64,000 nucleotides of DNA, taken from Russula earlei. Its lineage: Eukaryota > Basidiomycota > Agaricomycetes > Russulales > Russulaceae. The notes under the pieces are model-generated. The model had not been told where the DNA came from, did not search any database, and saw only the letters and a list, made by a program, of their open reading frames with translations. Where the stretch lies: contig JAGFNK010000107.1 of assembly GCA_025769875.1 (NCBI GenBank), positions 1-64,000 of the forward strand. The letters run 5' to 3'. A program made the translations under genes and the position numbers. Shown here one piece after another: positions 11,422-24,000 of this stretch. Every line of letters starts with the position of its first letter. Position 1 is the stretch's first letter.

Positions 11422-12144
11422 TCATATGCGAATCCAGAAATCACTGTCCCGCCTCCTCGTCAGTTTTCTCTCGCGCTCCCTCTTTTTCAAAAACTCAGCC
11501 CCGCGTGTGCTTCGCTCCTCTCGCCATTCTCCAATATATTCCCGCGCCTCCCTGATGCTCTCCTTCACGTGTTCGACCTCGGCTGCCATGTCGCGGTCAA
11601 TCGTCTCGAGAAAGTCTATAAACTCGACTAGTTTTCTCGACGCGGCAGTGGACAGACGGGTACTTGGACGTGGAGATGCAGCAGGAGCAGGTGAATTCGA
11701 AGGTTCGTCGTAGGGGGATTCAGAGAGCGGGGATGTGATCGTGATATCTGGAAGCGGATGCGAGGAGTGAAGGGACGAGCCCGACGAAGAGCTCGAGACT
11801 GGCATCTCTGGAAAGGGCGCCATCTCGGATAACACGTTTAAACGTGGTAAACATGGAGGAGCGGGCGGGGTGCTAGCAATAAGAAGAGACTCTGCACCCG
11901 GTGGCAACGACGAAAGAAGGGGGGTGGTTGGGATGTCGAGCTGGATAAAGAACGGTTTCTCCAAGGCGATCGTCATAGAGGCAAGTCTGGGAGAACCTGA
12001 ACCTGAAGCTAGAGGTCTCGGGATGCGAGTGACAAGTCGCTGCAAGAGGGGAAGTTTCAAGAATCTTGTCCCGAGACCAAGGATTATAAGAGAAGCCACG
12101 AGCAGTATGATTAAGGTGCCAGCACCAACGCTAGTAGTTATGGC
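11422..12144 (-). CDS. Single-pass membrane protein, Pro/Ser-rich, unknown function (5' end not found)
   Basis: An open frame of about 240 codons runs to a stop at 11422. It begins with a strongly hydrophobic segment (LIILLVASLIILGLG) that looks like a signal anchor. A Pro/Ser-rich low-complexity middle follows, then a charged helical tail with KRERERKLTRRR near the end. No ATG precedes the hydrophobic segment in this frame, and a CAG acceptor lies just upstream at 12145-12147. The start Met is therefore probably in an upstream exon that I could not place. No family was recognised. Confidence 0.5.
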   Translation of the reverse strand, partial: AITTSVGAGTLIILLVASLIILGLGTRFLKLPLLQRLVTRIPRPLASGSGSPRLASMTIALEKPFFIQLDIPTTPLLSSLPPGAESLLIASTPPAPPCLPRLNVLSEMAPFPEMPVSSSSSGSSLHSSHPLPDITITSPLSESPYDEPSNSPAPAASPRPSTRLSTAASRKLVEFIDFLETIDRDMAAEVEHVKESIREAREYIGEWREERSTRGAEFLKKRERERKLTRRRDSDFWIRI

Positions 12145-12333
12145 CTGAATGATGAATGATAGAAGTGGATACAGTATAGTACGAATGGGGTGTTGACCGA
12201 GCTTCGGTTCAAAGCTTGCTTAATCCCTCATGTTCATGTTGTTCAGAATCGCTGTGACGCGTGACATGACACGTGGCCAGCAAAAAAGTGAAGTGATATC
12301 AGCTCACAAGGAAACATCATAATACTCTCAGCC

Positions 12334-12786
12334 ATGTCTTTGGCGAAGACCGCGCTCTTCGCTACCCGCCCTCAGGTGGCTCGTCTTGCGCGCATACAGC
12401 GCAGGAGTGCATCTTCCGACTCGCACAATCACGAAGAACATCATGGCGAAGAGAATGCCTCGTACCCGAAGGAGGGTATGTTCCGCATCCACATCATCAT
12501 TTATTGCGCTTCTTGACGTCCGTGCTGTTGCACAGGATTCACTTCTGTTGGCTGGACTTATACGATCATCGCTGCGTTTGGAATCGTCGGTTTCTATAAA
12601 TTTGCACCGAGCCCCGGCGAGGACAACTATCTGACCCGCTACATCGCGCACTACTTCACCCCGTCTGAATCTTGGGCTGCTACGAATGACCGACACCTGG
12701 AGCTGACGACTGTTCTACAAGATGCGGTTCAGATTAGCCAAACTGGCCAACGGCCACATATACATAGATATCGCTACCCTCAGTAG
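12334..12786 (+). CDS. Probable complex I accessory subunit (fungal 17.8-kDa/NUZM-like)
   Basis: Predicted 130 aa from two exons (12334-12475 and 12536-12786). The N-terminus is Arg-rich and acid-poor, a typical mitochondrial presequence, followed by a His/Glu patch. One membrane helix (YTIIAAFGIVGFYKF) is followed by DNYLTRYIAHY and a C-terminal segment ending RYRYPQ. This plan matches a small fungal NADH:ubiquinone oxidoreductase accessory subunit that I recall from Neurospora. The match is by pattern only; another small respiratory-chain membrane subunit remains possible. Confidence 0.55.
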
Positions 12787-13441
12787 GTCTGTGTTTACTT
12801 GGTTGTTCTGCATGCTGAATACACGCTGTAGCTCGTTGGCAGTGGCATCAGCGTTCTCTGTCCCTGTGGGAGGGGATCCCGACGTCTCTGGCGTAAGAGT
12901 TAAGGGTACTAATGAATTTTAGAGTCGGAAACTGCTGTCAATAGTAATTTTCTATCGAATGACTGTCCGATATCGTTTATGAGTCTGCGTCTGCTGAACC
13001 ATCGCACTCCAGGCAGAGTGAGTGGCTGGCGAGTTGTCTCCTTGATCGATCAGCTGGAAGAGGTCATTTTGTTTTGAAAGCGTAAATTATGTTGTATCTC
13101 TTGTCCGTCGGGAAACCACAGAGAGAGTTGTTGTGTTGTTCGACTCACGCCAAGAGCGAAAAAAGAGTGTCGTGCGACTTTGATTGATGGGGTTGAAAAT
13201 GTCCCAATTAGGAAGGCGGCAGGAAGAAGCAAACGAGGCGGTCGCGAGGCAGTCGTGCCTTACCTACGGACATTTTCACCGTACCTTGTTCAAACCCCTG
13301 CGTGCAACAATCGCCCGGGCATTAATTCGGCACGTCAGGCTCGCTATAGCCCACAGCTGTACCCCCCTCTCATCGTCTGGAGTTCCTTTCCTTCCCTTTC
13401 TTTTATTTTCTCCTTCATATGTTAGCTCACACAAGTCGAAG
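12787..13441. other. Intergenic region upstream of RAX2
   Basis: No gene was recognised. An open frame continues upstream of the chosen Rax2 start, but it lacks a signal peptide, so this stretch is treated as promoter and 5' leader. A pyrimidine-rich tract lies at about 13355-13425, just before the start codon. Confidence 0.5.
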
Positions 13442-16400
13442 ATGAGAACACCCCGGCGATATCCCCTTTCGTTCCTCATCACACTCCTCACCTTCCTCAA
13501 CGTCGCTCGCGCAGATGCACCTCTCGTCGACTTCGACCGCATGGGCACTGTCGGCCTCATAGGTGCCTTTGCGGGTCTTGACTTCTTCAACAGCTCTTCT
13601 GTCGACTTTTCCTTCGATCCCTCTTCTTCGACTTTACTATCACGCTCCGCTGACGGATCATTAACCCCCATCGCCTCGACCAACACTGGCGGTATCGTTT
13701 CCGCAGGTTGCGCCATCGGCAATACCTATTACGTCGCTGGTAGCTTTTCTTCCATCCACAATGTCACAGCACCCAACGTTGCATCCTACGACCCTGCGTC
13801 GGGAGCATTCTCGGCTCTGGGAGCGGGAGGGCCCAACGGCCGCATAAGTGCCCTTTTTTGCGACTCTGCGCATAACAAGCTTTGGGCGGGCGGCCAGTTT
13901 TCGTCTCCCGCGTCTGCTCTGGCTGTCTGGGACACGAAAGCATCGTCATGGTCAGCCCCACCATTCGGGGGTCTCCAGGGGGCCTCGGCCGAGGTCTTGT
14001 CAATTACCACAAATGCCTCTCAAGCCAGTCTCTTCTTTGCCGGATCCTTTATTGCGAATTTTGGAAACGCCTCCGTTCTGAATACCACCAACAACCCGAA
14101 TGTACCTTTTTCTCGAGGCGCTACTCCTTTCTCATCTTCACTCGTCCCTATCCCTCTCGAGGTCGCCCAAATCCAGGGCTCACCCTCATCTTTGGACCCT
14201 TCCTTTAACAATATCCAAAACATCCTCTGTCCCGTAGGCAATGATGGCCCCGGTCAGACGTGGTTCGCCGCCGATGGCAATGGTGCACAGATCACCATCA
14301 GGACATTTCAGTCCATCAGTGCAAGTGGCGTCCGTCTTGGAAACACATTCCTTAACGGACGGGGGACGACAGCCTTTACGTATGTATGCGTGTTTTCCGG
14401 CAGGCTGACATGTCTGACCATTCCATTTTGGTAGTGTTACCTCCCTTCCGGACAACGCAGTTCAACAACTCCATTACGTAGACCCTGCAACCGGCCAGAA
14501 CCAGACCTGCACCATCAGCTGCCCGCTCTCCACGGATGCTACGGTCCTGTATCAGGACTTTACATTTAACGGAGCAGTGAGTCTCACCGGAGTTCAAGTC
14601 ACGCTATCCCAGTGGTTGGGTCCTGGCCCAGGCCTCCACTTATTCCAACTCCTCTCATCTGGTGCATTTGCGTCTGCGGCTAACAACAAGAATGATCTCT
14701 CGTGTTTTGCACCTGTCCCTTCCAACGCCACCTTTACCGGTAACTGGACCGAGCTTGATGCGAACACTAACATTCCAGCAACCACCCAAGTCGTCCTCGT
14801 CTCTACAGTCAATGTCGGTACCTCTCCCGCAAACGGTCCGAGTTTTACTTGGATGCCTTACGTCTCTGCATCGGGCCAGTATACCATTAATCTGCTCATC
14901 CCCGGTTGTACGGACTTCCAGGACTGCGCCCTGCGCACCTCTGTCCAGGTATCGGTATTCCCCGGCGGCGGACAAGCTCCCACCGTGACTGTCGTCTCTC
15001 AACAGAACCAGAACGATGTAGTTCAGCAGATCTACAATGGCCCTATCGTGCCTTCTTCCCCCAACTTTGTCATGACAGTCACCATGACCCTTGCGAATAG
15101 CCCTGCGGGTTCGGGTCAGAATGGCCAATATCGACTTGTCGCAGACCGTATACAATTGATTTTAACTTCGGCGAACACAACAGGCACCGCATTCAACGGC
15201 AATGGGACCGCTGGCAATGGAAAGTCGTCATTTGGTTTTTTGGAATGGCCATTGTCGCTTTCTTCTGGAGCAGTCACGGGCCTCACAAACGCTTCTGAAA
15301 CCCTCCTAGACGTAGTTGGTCTCTCTTTGTTCAGTGCTCTTGGTGGAAATGCCGGCATAGCCGCTGCAACAGGCCCCGCGGTCGCGGCGGTTGTACATCA
15401 CCCCTCTGGCGCTATCTTCATTGGCGGAACGTTCAACCTCGCCACTCTCAACGCCAGCAACATTGTCGTGTTCAATAATAGCGCTCTGACAGCACTTTCC
15501 GGAGGGGGGCTTAACGGTCCCGTAACATCGCTCGCTTTATATGGCGGCACACTCTTCCTCGGGGGTTCATTCACAGACACAGACGCAAATTCCACACAAG
15601 GCCAGCTCTCCGGTGTCGCATCGTATGACGTCACACACGGACAGTGGTCGCCATTACTGGCCGGAGTGAACGGTCCTGTCAACAGCCTTGACATAGACAA
15701 TGGCCAAGTCTCAATCGCTGGTAACTTCACACTTATCAAGAGCGCATCCAGCGGAAGTGCTGGCAGAGAATCGCCAGGCCTCGCATTATGGAATATCAGC
15801 AACGGTGAATGGGTTGATGAGGGCGGATTCCTGCGAGGCACCCTATCATTTATTGGGAATGGCACGGCACCAGGAAAGGGCCAACAACAGTCACAGATAC
15901 TCGCGGGCAATATTCAAAGTTCGCTCAGCTTCGGTGCGAGCGGCTTCGTGTTGCTTAAGAACGGGAATGACGGTCAACCTGAGGTGACTCCCCTCAGCAT
16001 GCAGCTTGGAGATGACGTTTCCGCCTTCACCACCACTACCAATAGCCGCCGTTCTTATCATCCCCGCACCACGACCACTTGGCTATCACGCTACGTGGCT
16101 ATTCCCCAGTTATTCGCGCGTCAGTCCACCACCACTTTGGCCCCACTTCCACCTTCGCCCCCTGCACCAGCGCCAGCTGTTCTCGCTGGTGTGTTCTGGA
16201 CAAATACGACCAACTCGGAGCAGGTTGCAATCATTGGGGGTAACTTCACCTTTACGAACGGCAACACCGAGTCTGCTGGGGTTGCAATATATAACCCTTC
16301 TACGAGCATGCTCACTCCATTACAAGGCCAAGCTATCAACGGCACAGTACGTGCGCTCGTCGTGCAGGACACTTTGCTATTTGTCGGCGGGGAGTTCACA

Positions 16401-17981
16401 ATTCCTGGTACTGGCATTGCAAACTTTGCGATCTACGACCTCGTGCACAACGCTTGGGAGTCATCTGGCGTGCCAGCGCTTCAGGCCACAAGCGGTGCAT
16501 CCGTCGTCGTGAGGTCGTTAAGTGTGTCGTCATCGAAAGCGAACACAGTGATCGTTGCAGGCTCATTCGCGCAAGCTGGCTCCCTTCCGTGTCGCGCGAT
16601 TTGTTCATGGGATGCTGTTGGAAAACAGTGGAATGCGCTTGGGAATGGCATTCAAGGCGATATCGCTTCGGTGGCTTATGCAGAGGTGAGTTATCGGCTT
16701 TTCGTGTACGTGCATGATATTGATGAGTTGGGTAGAGTAATCAAAATGTGCTGATCGCTGGTGGTTCTGTCACGCTATCCGGGTCGTCATCGGACAACGT
16801 TTTGCAATTCACATTTAATAATGCAACTTGGAGCACCGTAGGCGATGGTCTAGATCTCCCTGGCCCTGTCACTGCTGTAACGGTAAACAACGGGAACTGG
16901 AGCAGCATCTTTGCAGCCGGACGGTGCGTGTCTGTCTTGCTTTACAGGTGGTCGGAAGATTCATGTCAACTAGCTCTGTTGACGGGACGTCATCCTTCTT
17001 GGCCGCGTGGAATGGCCATGTCTGGATTTCGCAAGGCTCTGCCTTTGGGGGTACCAGCAATGTCTCCCAGCTCGCAATGGTTCCACTGCAAAATCAACAT
17101 AGTGCGCAAGGTATCATTGAAGGGTGATCGAATGTTGATGGTATCTGGAAGTCTTGTTGTGCCATCGTCTGGGCAAGTATCATCGATGTTGTTTGATGGA
17201 GAAACGTCTATCCCCTACATCGTCTCGGCATCGACATCTGGCAGCCCTGGTTCTGTTGCTGGGATCTTCAACTCTCTCGCAAACTTCAGCTTCGCTCAGC
17301 ATAGTAAGTCTTGCCAATCGCTTCTTGGTCTGGAGATTAAGGTCGCCCCCATTGACAGATTTCCTTGCAACTGGCGTTGTTATCCTAATCTCTATCGCCA
17401 TCGCCGCCGGTATCGTCTTCCTGCTTGTCTTGCTCGGTATCCTTTGGACCCTCTTCTCTCGTCGCGACGAGGTCATCAGCAAGTTCGACCCTGCGGAGGT
17501 AGGTGATGACGATGACTCGACGCAGCATCGACCGTCGTCCCTCCTCGCCCATATCAATGCCGCAACGAGCGCGACAATTCTAGGAAGCAAGGTCCACAAC
17601 GTCAGCGGAGAGAAGGATGTTACGGCTGAGGCTGACGCAGGTGCCTCAAGTGCAGGGCACGACCCTCTCATTGGACCTGATGCAAGCAACTACTTGCGTG
17701 CAGAGACACCATCCGATGTGTTTAGGCGGTGGGATTGTCGGTGATGAGACCGGACGCCGTGCACATGCACGATATTCATTCGACGGTGCAGGTGAGGGCG
17801 AGCTTTCCCTCGCCGTCGGTCAGGAGCTTGAAGTTCTCGATGATCACGACCCTTCGTGAGTGCTCAAACAATCTATACTTTGTTCGGACTCGCTGACAGA
17901 GATACTCCACGCAGGTGGTGGTACGCTCGGGACGTTCGATCACGGAAAGAAGGCGTCATCCCTGCGTCCTATGTATATTGA
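13442..17981 (+). CDS. RAX2: Rax2-like polarity marker with cytoplasmic SH3 domain; reading frame disturbed near the 3' end
   Basis: A type I membrane protein of about 1,400 aa. Rax2 is a cortical landmark for bud-site or hyphal-tip polarity. Seen here: a signal peptide (LSFLITLLTFLNVARA); a long Asn/Gly/Ser-rich ectodomain with repeated GG-F/GGSFT-type blades and many N-glycosylation sites; a TM segment (VVILISIAIAAGIVFLLVLL) near 17370-17440; an acidic tail; and a C-terminal SH3 domain (ARYSFDGAGEGELSL, WWYARD, GVIPASYVY). Exons: 13442-14379, 14435-16685, 16736-16923, about 16959-17303, 17359-17855 and 17915-17981. Three spots are odd: a very short 35-base intron (16924-16958), a one-base frame slip at about 17122-17124, and another at about 17718-17722. 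These are assembly errors, unusual introns or real damage. Confidence 0.85.
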
Positions 17982-18313
17982 GTCCTCCCATTTTTGAGTA
18001 GTATTGGTCTCTTATTTTAATTATTTCCGCTTCACGATTTATGTTTTACGATACCCCATTCTCGAACTCGCTATCAGGTACAGCCAGCCTAGATTGTCCT
18101 TTTTCGCCTTGTCCGTTGTCACACTCACTTTGAACGGTTGAACCCCTCACGTAGTGCGTCTGACACTCCTTTGGCATAGTCCTGCTGTAGCTTGTGTTCT
18201 CATGGGAAATGACTACATTACAATTGAACATCAGATTTTCAGACTATATGCTCTATAAACGTCACAAAGGAACAGCGCAGAACTTCTGCAACGCTAAGTT
18301 CGCAGAGTTATGG
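17982..18313. other. Intergenic, convergent gene ends
   Basis: These 332 bases lie between the 3' ends of RAX2 and REI1. They are AT-rich, consistent with two 3' UTRs. Nothing else was recognised. Confidence 0.5.
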
Positions 18314-19962
18314 TCACATCACTGAGGAAGATTGTGGATGCGTGTCAGCTCGTAGGGCCATGATAATATTTGCAGCGCGAGCACCGACCTGGAGCAATGG
18401 GTCCCTGTAATGCTTCTGGTGATTGTGCACGAATGCCACGCGTGTTCTGTAATCCTCTTTACGCTTCCGATCGCGAAATTCGCGAACATGACGCCCAGCC
18501 TCGCGCGCCTCCCCGCGGTTCCGCGCCTTGACGGCTTCGGTTCCGGCGCCGAACGCGCCAAAGCCGCCCCGGCGAGGCACGAGCGCCGAGTGCTTGTCGG
18601 CCAGGAGGCGGCGCACGATCGAGCGACCCGAGTTGGGGTCGTCGTCAAACGCGTTCCTCTCGCCGCGGGCGGGGAAGGACTGCGCGTAGTAGCGTCGCAT
18701 GCTGCGATGGCCGATGCGGTTGCCCGAAGGGAGCACCAGCTCGAGGTGCGAGTCGCCGAAGGTGATCTTCTGGTCTTCGGGAAGGCTGTCCGCGTCGGAC
18801 GAATCGTCGGCGTCGGCGTCGGCTTCGGCTTCGGCTTCGGCTTCAGCTTCGGCTTCATCCGAGGCAGAAGAGGAGGATGAGGAGGACGGCGGCGGCGGCT
18901 CGTCGACCACCTCGTCGACCTCGCCGCCAGAGCCGTCGACGTCTTCCCAGCCCTCCGCCGCCTCTGCGGCGGCCCTCTTCTCCGCCCTCCGCGCCTCCTT
19001 CCGCCTTTTCCGCTCCTCCGCGTCCGGATAGGACGAGGAGAAGTCGTAATAGGTGGAAATCTCGAGCATGTCCTCCTCGGCGTCGTACGCGATCTTGCAG
19101 TGGCCCTTGTCGATCATGTGTTTGCGCACGGCATCGAGGGTGCGAAACTCGCGCCCTCTCCCGTTGCAGTATATGCACACGTTGCCCACGGCGATTTTCT
19201 CGCCGAGGTAGGAAACGAGCCCCGTGAGATCGACGAGGTACTCCGCGTCGGGAATAAAAAAGGAGTGCTCGCCCGACATGTGAGTGAGATTGTCTTCCAA
19301 AGAGGAGGACATGCGCGCGCAGAAGAGGCAATGGACCGGCGAGAGTCGTAACCGCGCAGCGTCGGTCTTCTCTTCCAAGCTTGCGGGGCTCTCAGCGTCG
19401 GGCTGCACAGATGTGGAATGGGTCGGCGGTGCTTCCTTCGTAGTAGCAGTGTCAGGAGTGCTTTCTTCTAGAGACGACGACGCATTCGCAGCCGCAGACC
19501 CCGCGGGAACGTGCCAGTGGGCGGTCCACCTGGGATAGGGACCTCGCCTCATTCTCACGGTGCTTTCTGGAGAGCATATGCGATCGATACGCATTCTCAG
19601 TTGTATACGCTTTGCTGGCGACAGTTGTCATTTCCAAAGCGTAAAGTTAAAAGGTCACCCACCTGCAGATTTCGCAGGTCGAGGCCTTGGGCGACGACAC
19701 TGCGGCGGTCTCCTGCCGCCTCTCGAGTGCCTTTTGATTGAAAACAGCGACGCTGACGGGGGGAAGTGACGCGACGCGACGTTTCATGTTATACCTATGG
19801 TGGTCTGAGCGATAGTGATCCCCTGGTAATAATCAGATCAATCTGAGGGGGAAAGTGCAACAGGATCGTACGCTGCTCTCCTGCAGTGAGATATGCAATT
19901 GAACATGATAGACAGGTGAACAGTGGCAGGCCATCCTGTGTGACGGTTTGGATATCACTCAT
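18314..19962 (-). CDS. REI1: Rei1-type cytoplasmic 60S biogenesis factor
   Basis: Predicted 486 aa from four exons: 19962-19872, 19822-19663, 19614-19559 and 19467-18314, all phases consistent. Rei1 works in late cytoplasmic pre-60S maturation, where it promotes release of the Arx1/Alb1 export factors. Several C2H2 fingers are visible: FTCLSCSIAY..HYRSDHHRYN with the hallmark YNMKRRVASLPPV, then CEICRKAYTTENAYRSHMLSRKH, HCLFCARMSSSLEDNLTHM, and CIYCNGRGREF..AVRKHM. The centre has a long Glu/Asp/Ser run, including an AEAEAE..DADAD repeat. The C-terminus carries the conserved LVLPSGNRIGHRSMRRYYAQ block. The splice between the second finger and the linker was chosen for its GTGAGA donor; neighbouring choices would alter a few residues. 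Confidence 0.93.
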
Positions 19963-20087
19963 CGAATATTCAACAAGTCTGATGTGGTGCGAAAGGGAAA
20001 AGTAAGATACGAAATCAACAGCTGGATGATAATTTGCTCTGTGGTCGGGTGGTGAGTCATCGCGTCAGAAGATTTCAAGAAAAAGGT

Positions 20088-20174
20088 TCCTTCGAACCGG
20101 GATCGAACCAGTGACCTCGGGATCGCAGCGTTTCCATTACAGTCCCACGCTCTTCCAACTGAGCTATCGAAGGA
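20088..20174 (-). tRNA. tRNA-Tyr (GTA) with a 13-base intron
   Basis: The minus strand folds as a tRNA. The acceptor stem TCCTTCG pairs with CGAAGGA. The D-arm reads TAGCTCAGTTGGAAGAG and the T-arm GGTTCGATCCC. The anticodon arm TGGGA-CTGTAA is interrupted after the base 3' of the GTA anticodon by about 13 bases (TGGAAACGCTGCG) before ATCCCG closes the stem. Split tRNA-Tyr genes with an intron at this position are the rule in eukaryotes. No CCA is encoded. Confidence 0.95.
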
Positions 20175-21012
20175 TCACACTAAAGGTTGGAATTTTTGAT
20201 ATATAATTACAATGTTACCAATCCGAAATTTTAATGCATACACTAATTGGAAAATCAACTTCTGTGACATTGTTGAAGTTGATTAATAGCACCTTGTTTA
20301 GGTTCAGTGTAATCAACATGCTTACATTATGTGTAGAAGATGTGATGATCTGTGATGACTGGTATCCTACTAACTTACAATGGGTGAACATTCCATTCTG
20401 TGCTCCTAGTCAATCATGTATGGAGTGGAACTTTAACTTGAGTCCATTTATCAGTAAACAGTCACCTTTGTTGAACCAATTGCATGGCTCATGACTGTGG
20501 GCATGTCTGGCCCCATGACTTGTGCATGTCCTGTGACTGGGATGCTTGTGACTCAGATAGCAGTGGTGCTGCTGCACAGCTGTGGGTAAGGCAGTCCAGG
20601 ATGTAAGAGCCCAATGCTGTCTGATGCATTCTGTGGACATCCTTCTGATTGTGTTGGCTTCAAGAGATGTGTCCCTGTGCAAGTGAGTTGGTAACTAGTT
20701 GGTTTAGAGTGCCTGTACAAGGTCTTGAGGTGATAGTAACAATCTGATCATTCCAGCCAGGGTAGAGGTAGTTGTTGTACAATGTCATGGTTGTCCTGGG
20801 TTAAAAGTGGTTCATAACAAGTAATTCTAGTAATTTCTAGTAACAGTTTATTTACTGATGAGGTCTTTGGATCAAAGAGAGCAGAGAATGGTACACTATC
20901 ATGGATTAAAAAAAGGCCCCAATCTAGTAATGTTTAGATTATTATGCTACATATTTTGATAAACACACTAATATAGTGAGTCTCTATAATGCCCCTATAT
21001 ACAACAAGTGGT
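20175..21012. other. AT-rich intergenic sequence
   Basis: These 840 bases lie between the tRNA and the 3' end of the methyltransferase gene. The composition resembles the transposon block, but no LTR, inverted repeat or coding remnant was identified. Confidence 0.4.
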
Positions 21013-24000
21013 TCACTTGAACATATATCCTTTACACCTTTTAGCCCCACATAAACAAGGTGCATATACAGCATCTCCATTGTTAACATGTATATCCCCA
21101 TCATCCTGTCCTGGAATCAGAGATGGCCATAGCACATACTAGGAGAATCAACACACCTCTTCATCTGAATCATACCCAGTGTATGAGAAACAGAGCTCTT
21201 CCCAAGGTTGAACTTCACGTCGTGTGAACAACGCCAAGAGAGGTTTGTCAAGATTAGCTTCGTTGACATAACAGGCATTCATGGCACAGTTGGGGTCACA
21301 GCTATGATTCTAGTCAAACAAATAAGAGCACATCTATTTCAAGAATCACAAACATACTAGAAACCGAGTGAACTGCATTCAAGTCAACAGATGCTTAAAT
21401 TCCAGAGCGATAGAACTCACATTGCCCGCGTGATACGCATCGATGACATACTTAGGCTGCCAGTCATCGTCGCCTTCGTCGCCGCCAGTGCCACTCTCTT
21501 CCGGGCGAAGGTGATAGAAATCAAGTTGGAATAGGTATGTCCTGCCGAACTTGTTATATTTACTATCACAAGTCAGATAGCACACGACAACAAAGGTCGA
21601 GCTGCTTACATGCCCCTTTGCTCGCCTTCGTTTTCAGTCAGAAGTTCGCCTGCGTAAACACCGATGAATGAGCCTTTGGGGATCTTTTGCCTCCCTGCAA
21701 AGACCCCTAAAAGACAGATCAGCGAACCGAGCAGCGAAGACATTTACAAACACACCCCATCCTTTGTTCGTAGTCTTCCGAAGGTTGACAGTATATTGTC
21801 GACCATGCTGAACAACCTTCGTGCAGGGTCAACTGACAATATCTCGACGAATCTGGCGTAGACATACTCTATTGCGACAGCCGTCGAGGCAACCGCAGAG
21901 ATCATTACATTCAAAGATGGGGAAGCCCCGTTGTTTGAGCCGGCCCTTGTCATCGTAGATGAAGCCTGAGAGATGTCCGCTATACTCTTGCTGCCTCTTC
22001 AAGCAAGAGCACGTTTGAGATTTCGGATCGCAGTATCCCTCGCAGTCACACCCACGAAGATTGGGAAGATCGGGCGGCGGCACATCATCGCCATGCCAGA
22101 TACGATTGCTGTAATAGAACTCCCATGCGGGCGTCACGTCCAGATCATCTACATCGTTGATGATAGATATGTGCGGGGCATCTGGCTCGTCTTCATAAGT
22201 GTTCTCTAAAATGGCCGCCTCAAACATGTCCTTTGCCACAAGTGACCTGCGATAGGAAACTTCCATTGTATTCACGAGATCCTGTAGCGCATGAGGTATG
22301 TCTCGAGAGTAGTAGATCTTGGGGGAAAACTCGAGCATCATGCGGGTAGGTGTGAACTCTACAATGGTAAGGCCGGCAATTTGAGGCGACGACATATCTG
22401 AAGAAAATGATGAGACACGCTGCATTTCATGCAGTAATAGACCCAAGAACTCACCAGAACCAACTGAAGAAACGCCGTCATGAGTAGGATCGTCTGATGT
22501 TTCCAAATCATCGTTTCTAAGAGATGTCGGGAGCGTGGAACCGGTTCCGATCGACATTTTCCGAGCTAGAGAGACGAGGGCGGATGGAGATATGTTATCC
22601 GACTGCAGAGGATTTGAGGATTCCTTTGGTTGTGCATCACATTGTTTCTGTATACCGCGAGAGGGTCCTCCGGGAGGAGCCGGTTCACCTGAAGCGACTC
22701 TATAGAAGTCTTTCCACAGTCCTAATGGTCCGCTATACAAAGTTCCGCGAACTGGAACAGGCGAGGGACCCGCTGAGGCTGCGGCCAGGTGGTATTGACC
22801 TCGATTGGGGGATGAAGATGTACACATCATTGTCGGTCGAGGAGATGTGCTCCTATTTCGGGACTTTGGACTCACAGGAGGTAGGGAGGCCGCCACCGGG
22901 GACGACCCCTCGAACACTGGCTTTGAAACTGTATTCAATACCTCGTCCGCGACCTTGGAGCCACTTTGAGCAAGCGATGGCATTTCCTCAGTGTTGGCGT
23001 TGGCAATGGCGAGTTGATCAATGGGTGCCACGAGGTCCATGTCCGGGCGTGGCAATAGCGGTGCTTTCTGAGCTGGTTGGCGGCTCTGTATTCTGAAACT
23101 GCCTCGGGGGTGGCAGCTCATCTACAATCACGTTTTCACCTGGAGAGAATGTCTCGCGAACCAAGGGCGTATTCATCTCCCTTGTTTCAGAGACGGCTGA
23201 GGGAGACCTTCTGCTTTGAAAAGCATGGGAATATGGATATACCAAGTGGTTCGAGGCGGACGGGGACATGGAACGAGAATCTTTACGCGGGGAAATAGAC
23301 TGAGAATCACCCATTAACAAAGAAACGGAAGACGCTCCATGCGCCGCCTCGTCATCGCTGTCAAGGACAATTGGATTGCTTGCATTTCCGGGAGGCGGTT
23401 TATCATCATCTGAGGATAACTCAATGATCTCGTGACGGTTTCCAGACCGTATGATTTGAGCGGCTTGAAAGAAAATACCCATTCTCAGCTTTTACATTGG
23501 GGCTAGATAGTAAGCGATGAGCCGAGACTGGCTAACTAACCTTCAGAGCTACGACCTGCGGTGCGTGGCAGGGTTTGCTTCAAATCACCTGAGACAATCA
23601 ACCACGGACACACATCCAGTGACAGTATATTGAACGTACCAGAGCCAGCTTTAATTAACGAGTGCAAGAGTTCACGATTCCGCGTCAGCAATACTTTTCT
23701 TTTCTTCTTAATAATATGGGAAGTGGGGCTTGTACGAGCTTCAAAAGGCTCTTGCGTGCGTGAAATTCCAGGAAAATAGCGCATGTCGGTGCGAGAGGAC
23801 TTGTGGGGTTGTGGAGACCCTTGTGGGGATAGAGAGGCTTTACGCTTGGATGGAGAACCGATAGGAACTACATCCACGTTTTCTGATGTAGAAGGGCTCC
23901 CACCGTTTGACGATTTTGGTTCTAATTCTAGAGGTCAACCGAATGTCGGCTCGTGAGGTGCCCAGTGCACAATACCAAACCAACCAGATAATGTCTCCCA

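Noticed and set aside
12328..12696. Minus-strand frame opposite the complex I subunit gene
   Set aside because: The plus-strand two-exon model has a presequence, a membrane helix and consistent splice phases. The opposite frame has no motif.
18855..19331. Long Gly/Arg-rich frames overlapping the REI1 acidic region
   Set aside because: They arise from the repetitive Glu/Ala codons of REI1 read in other frames.
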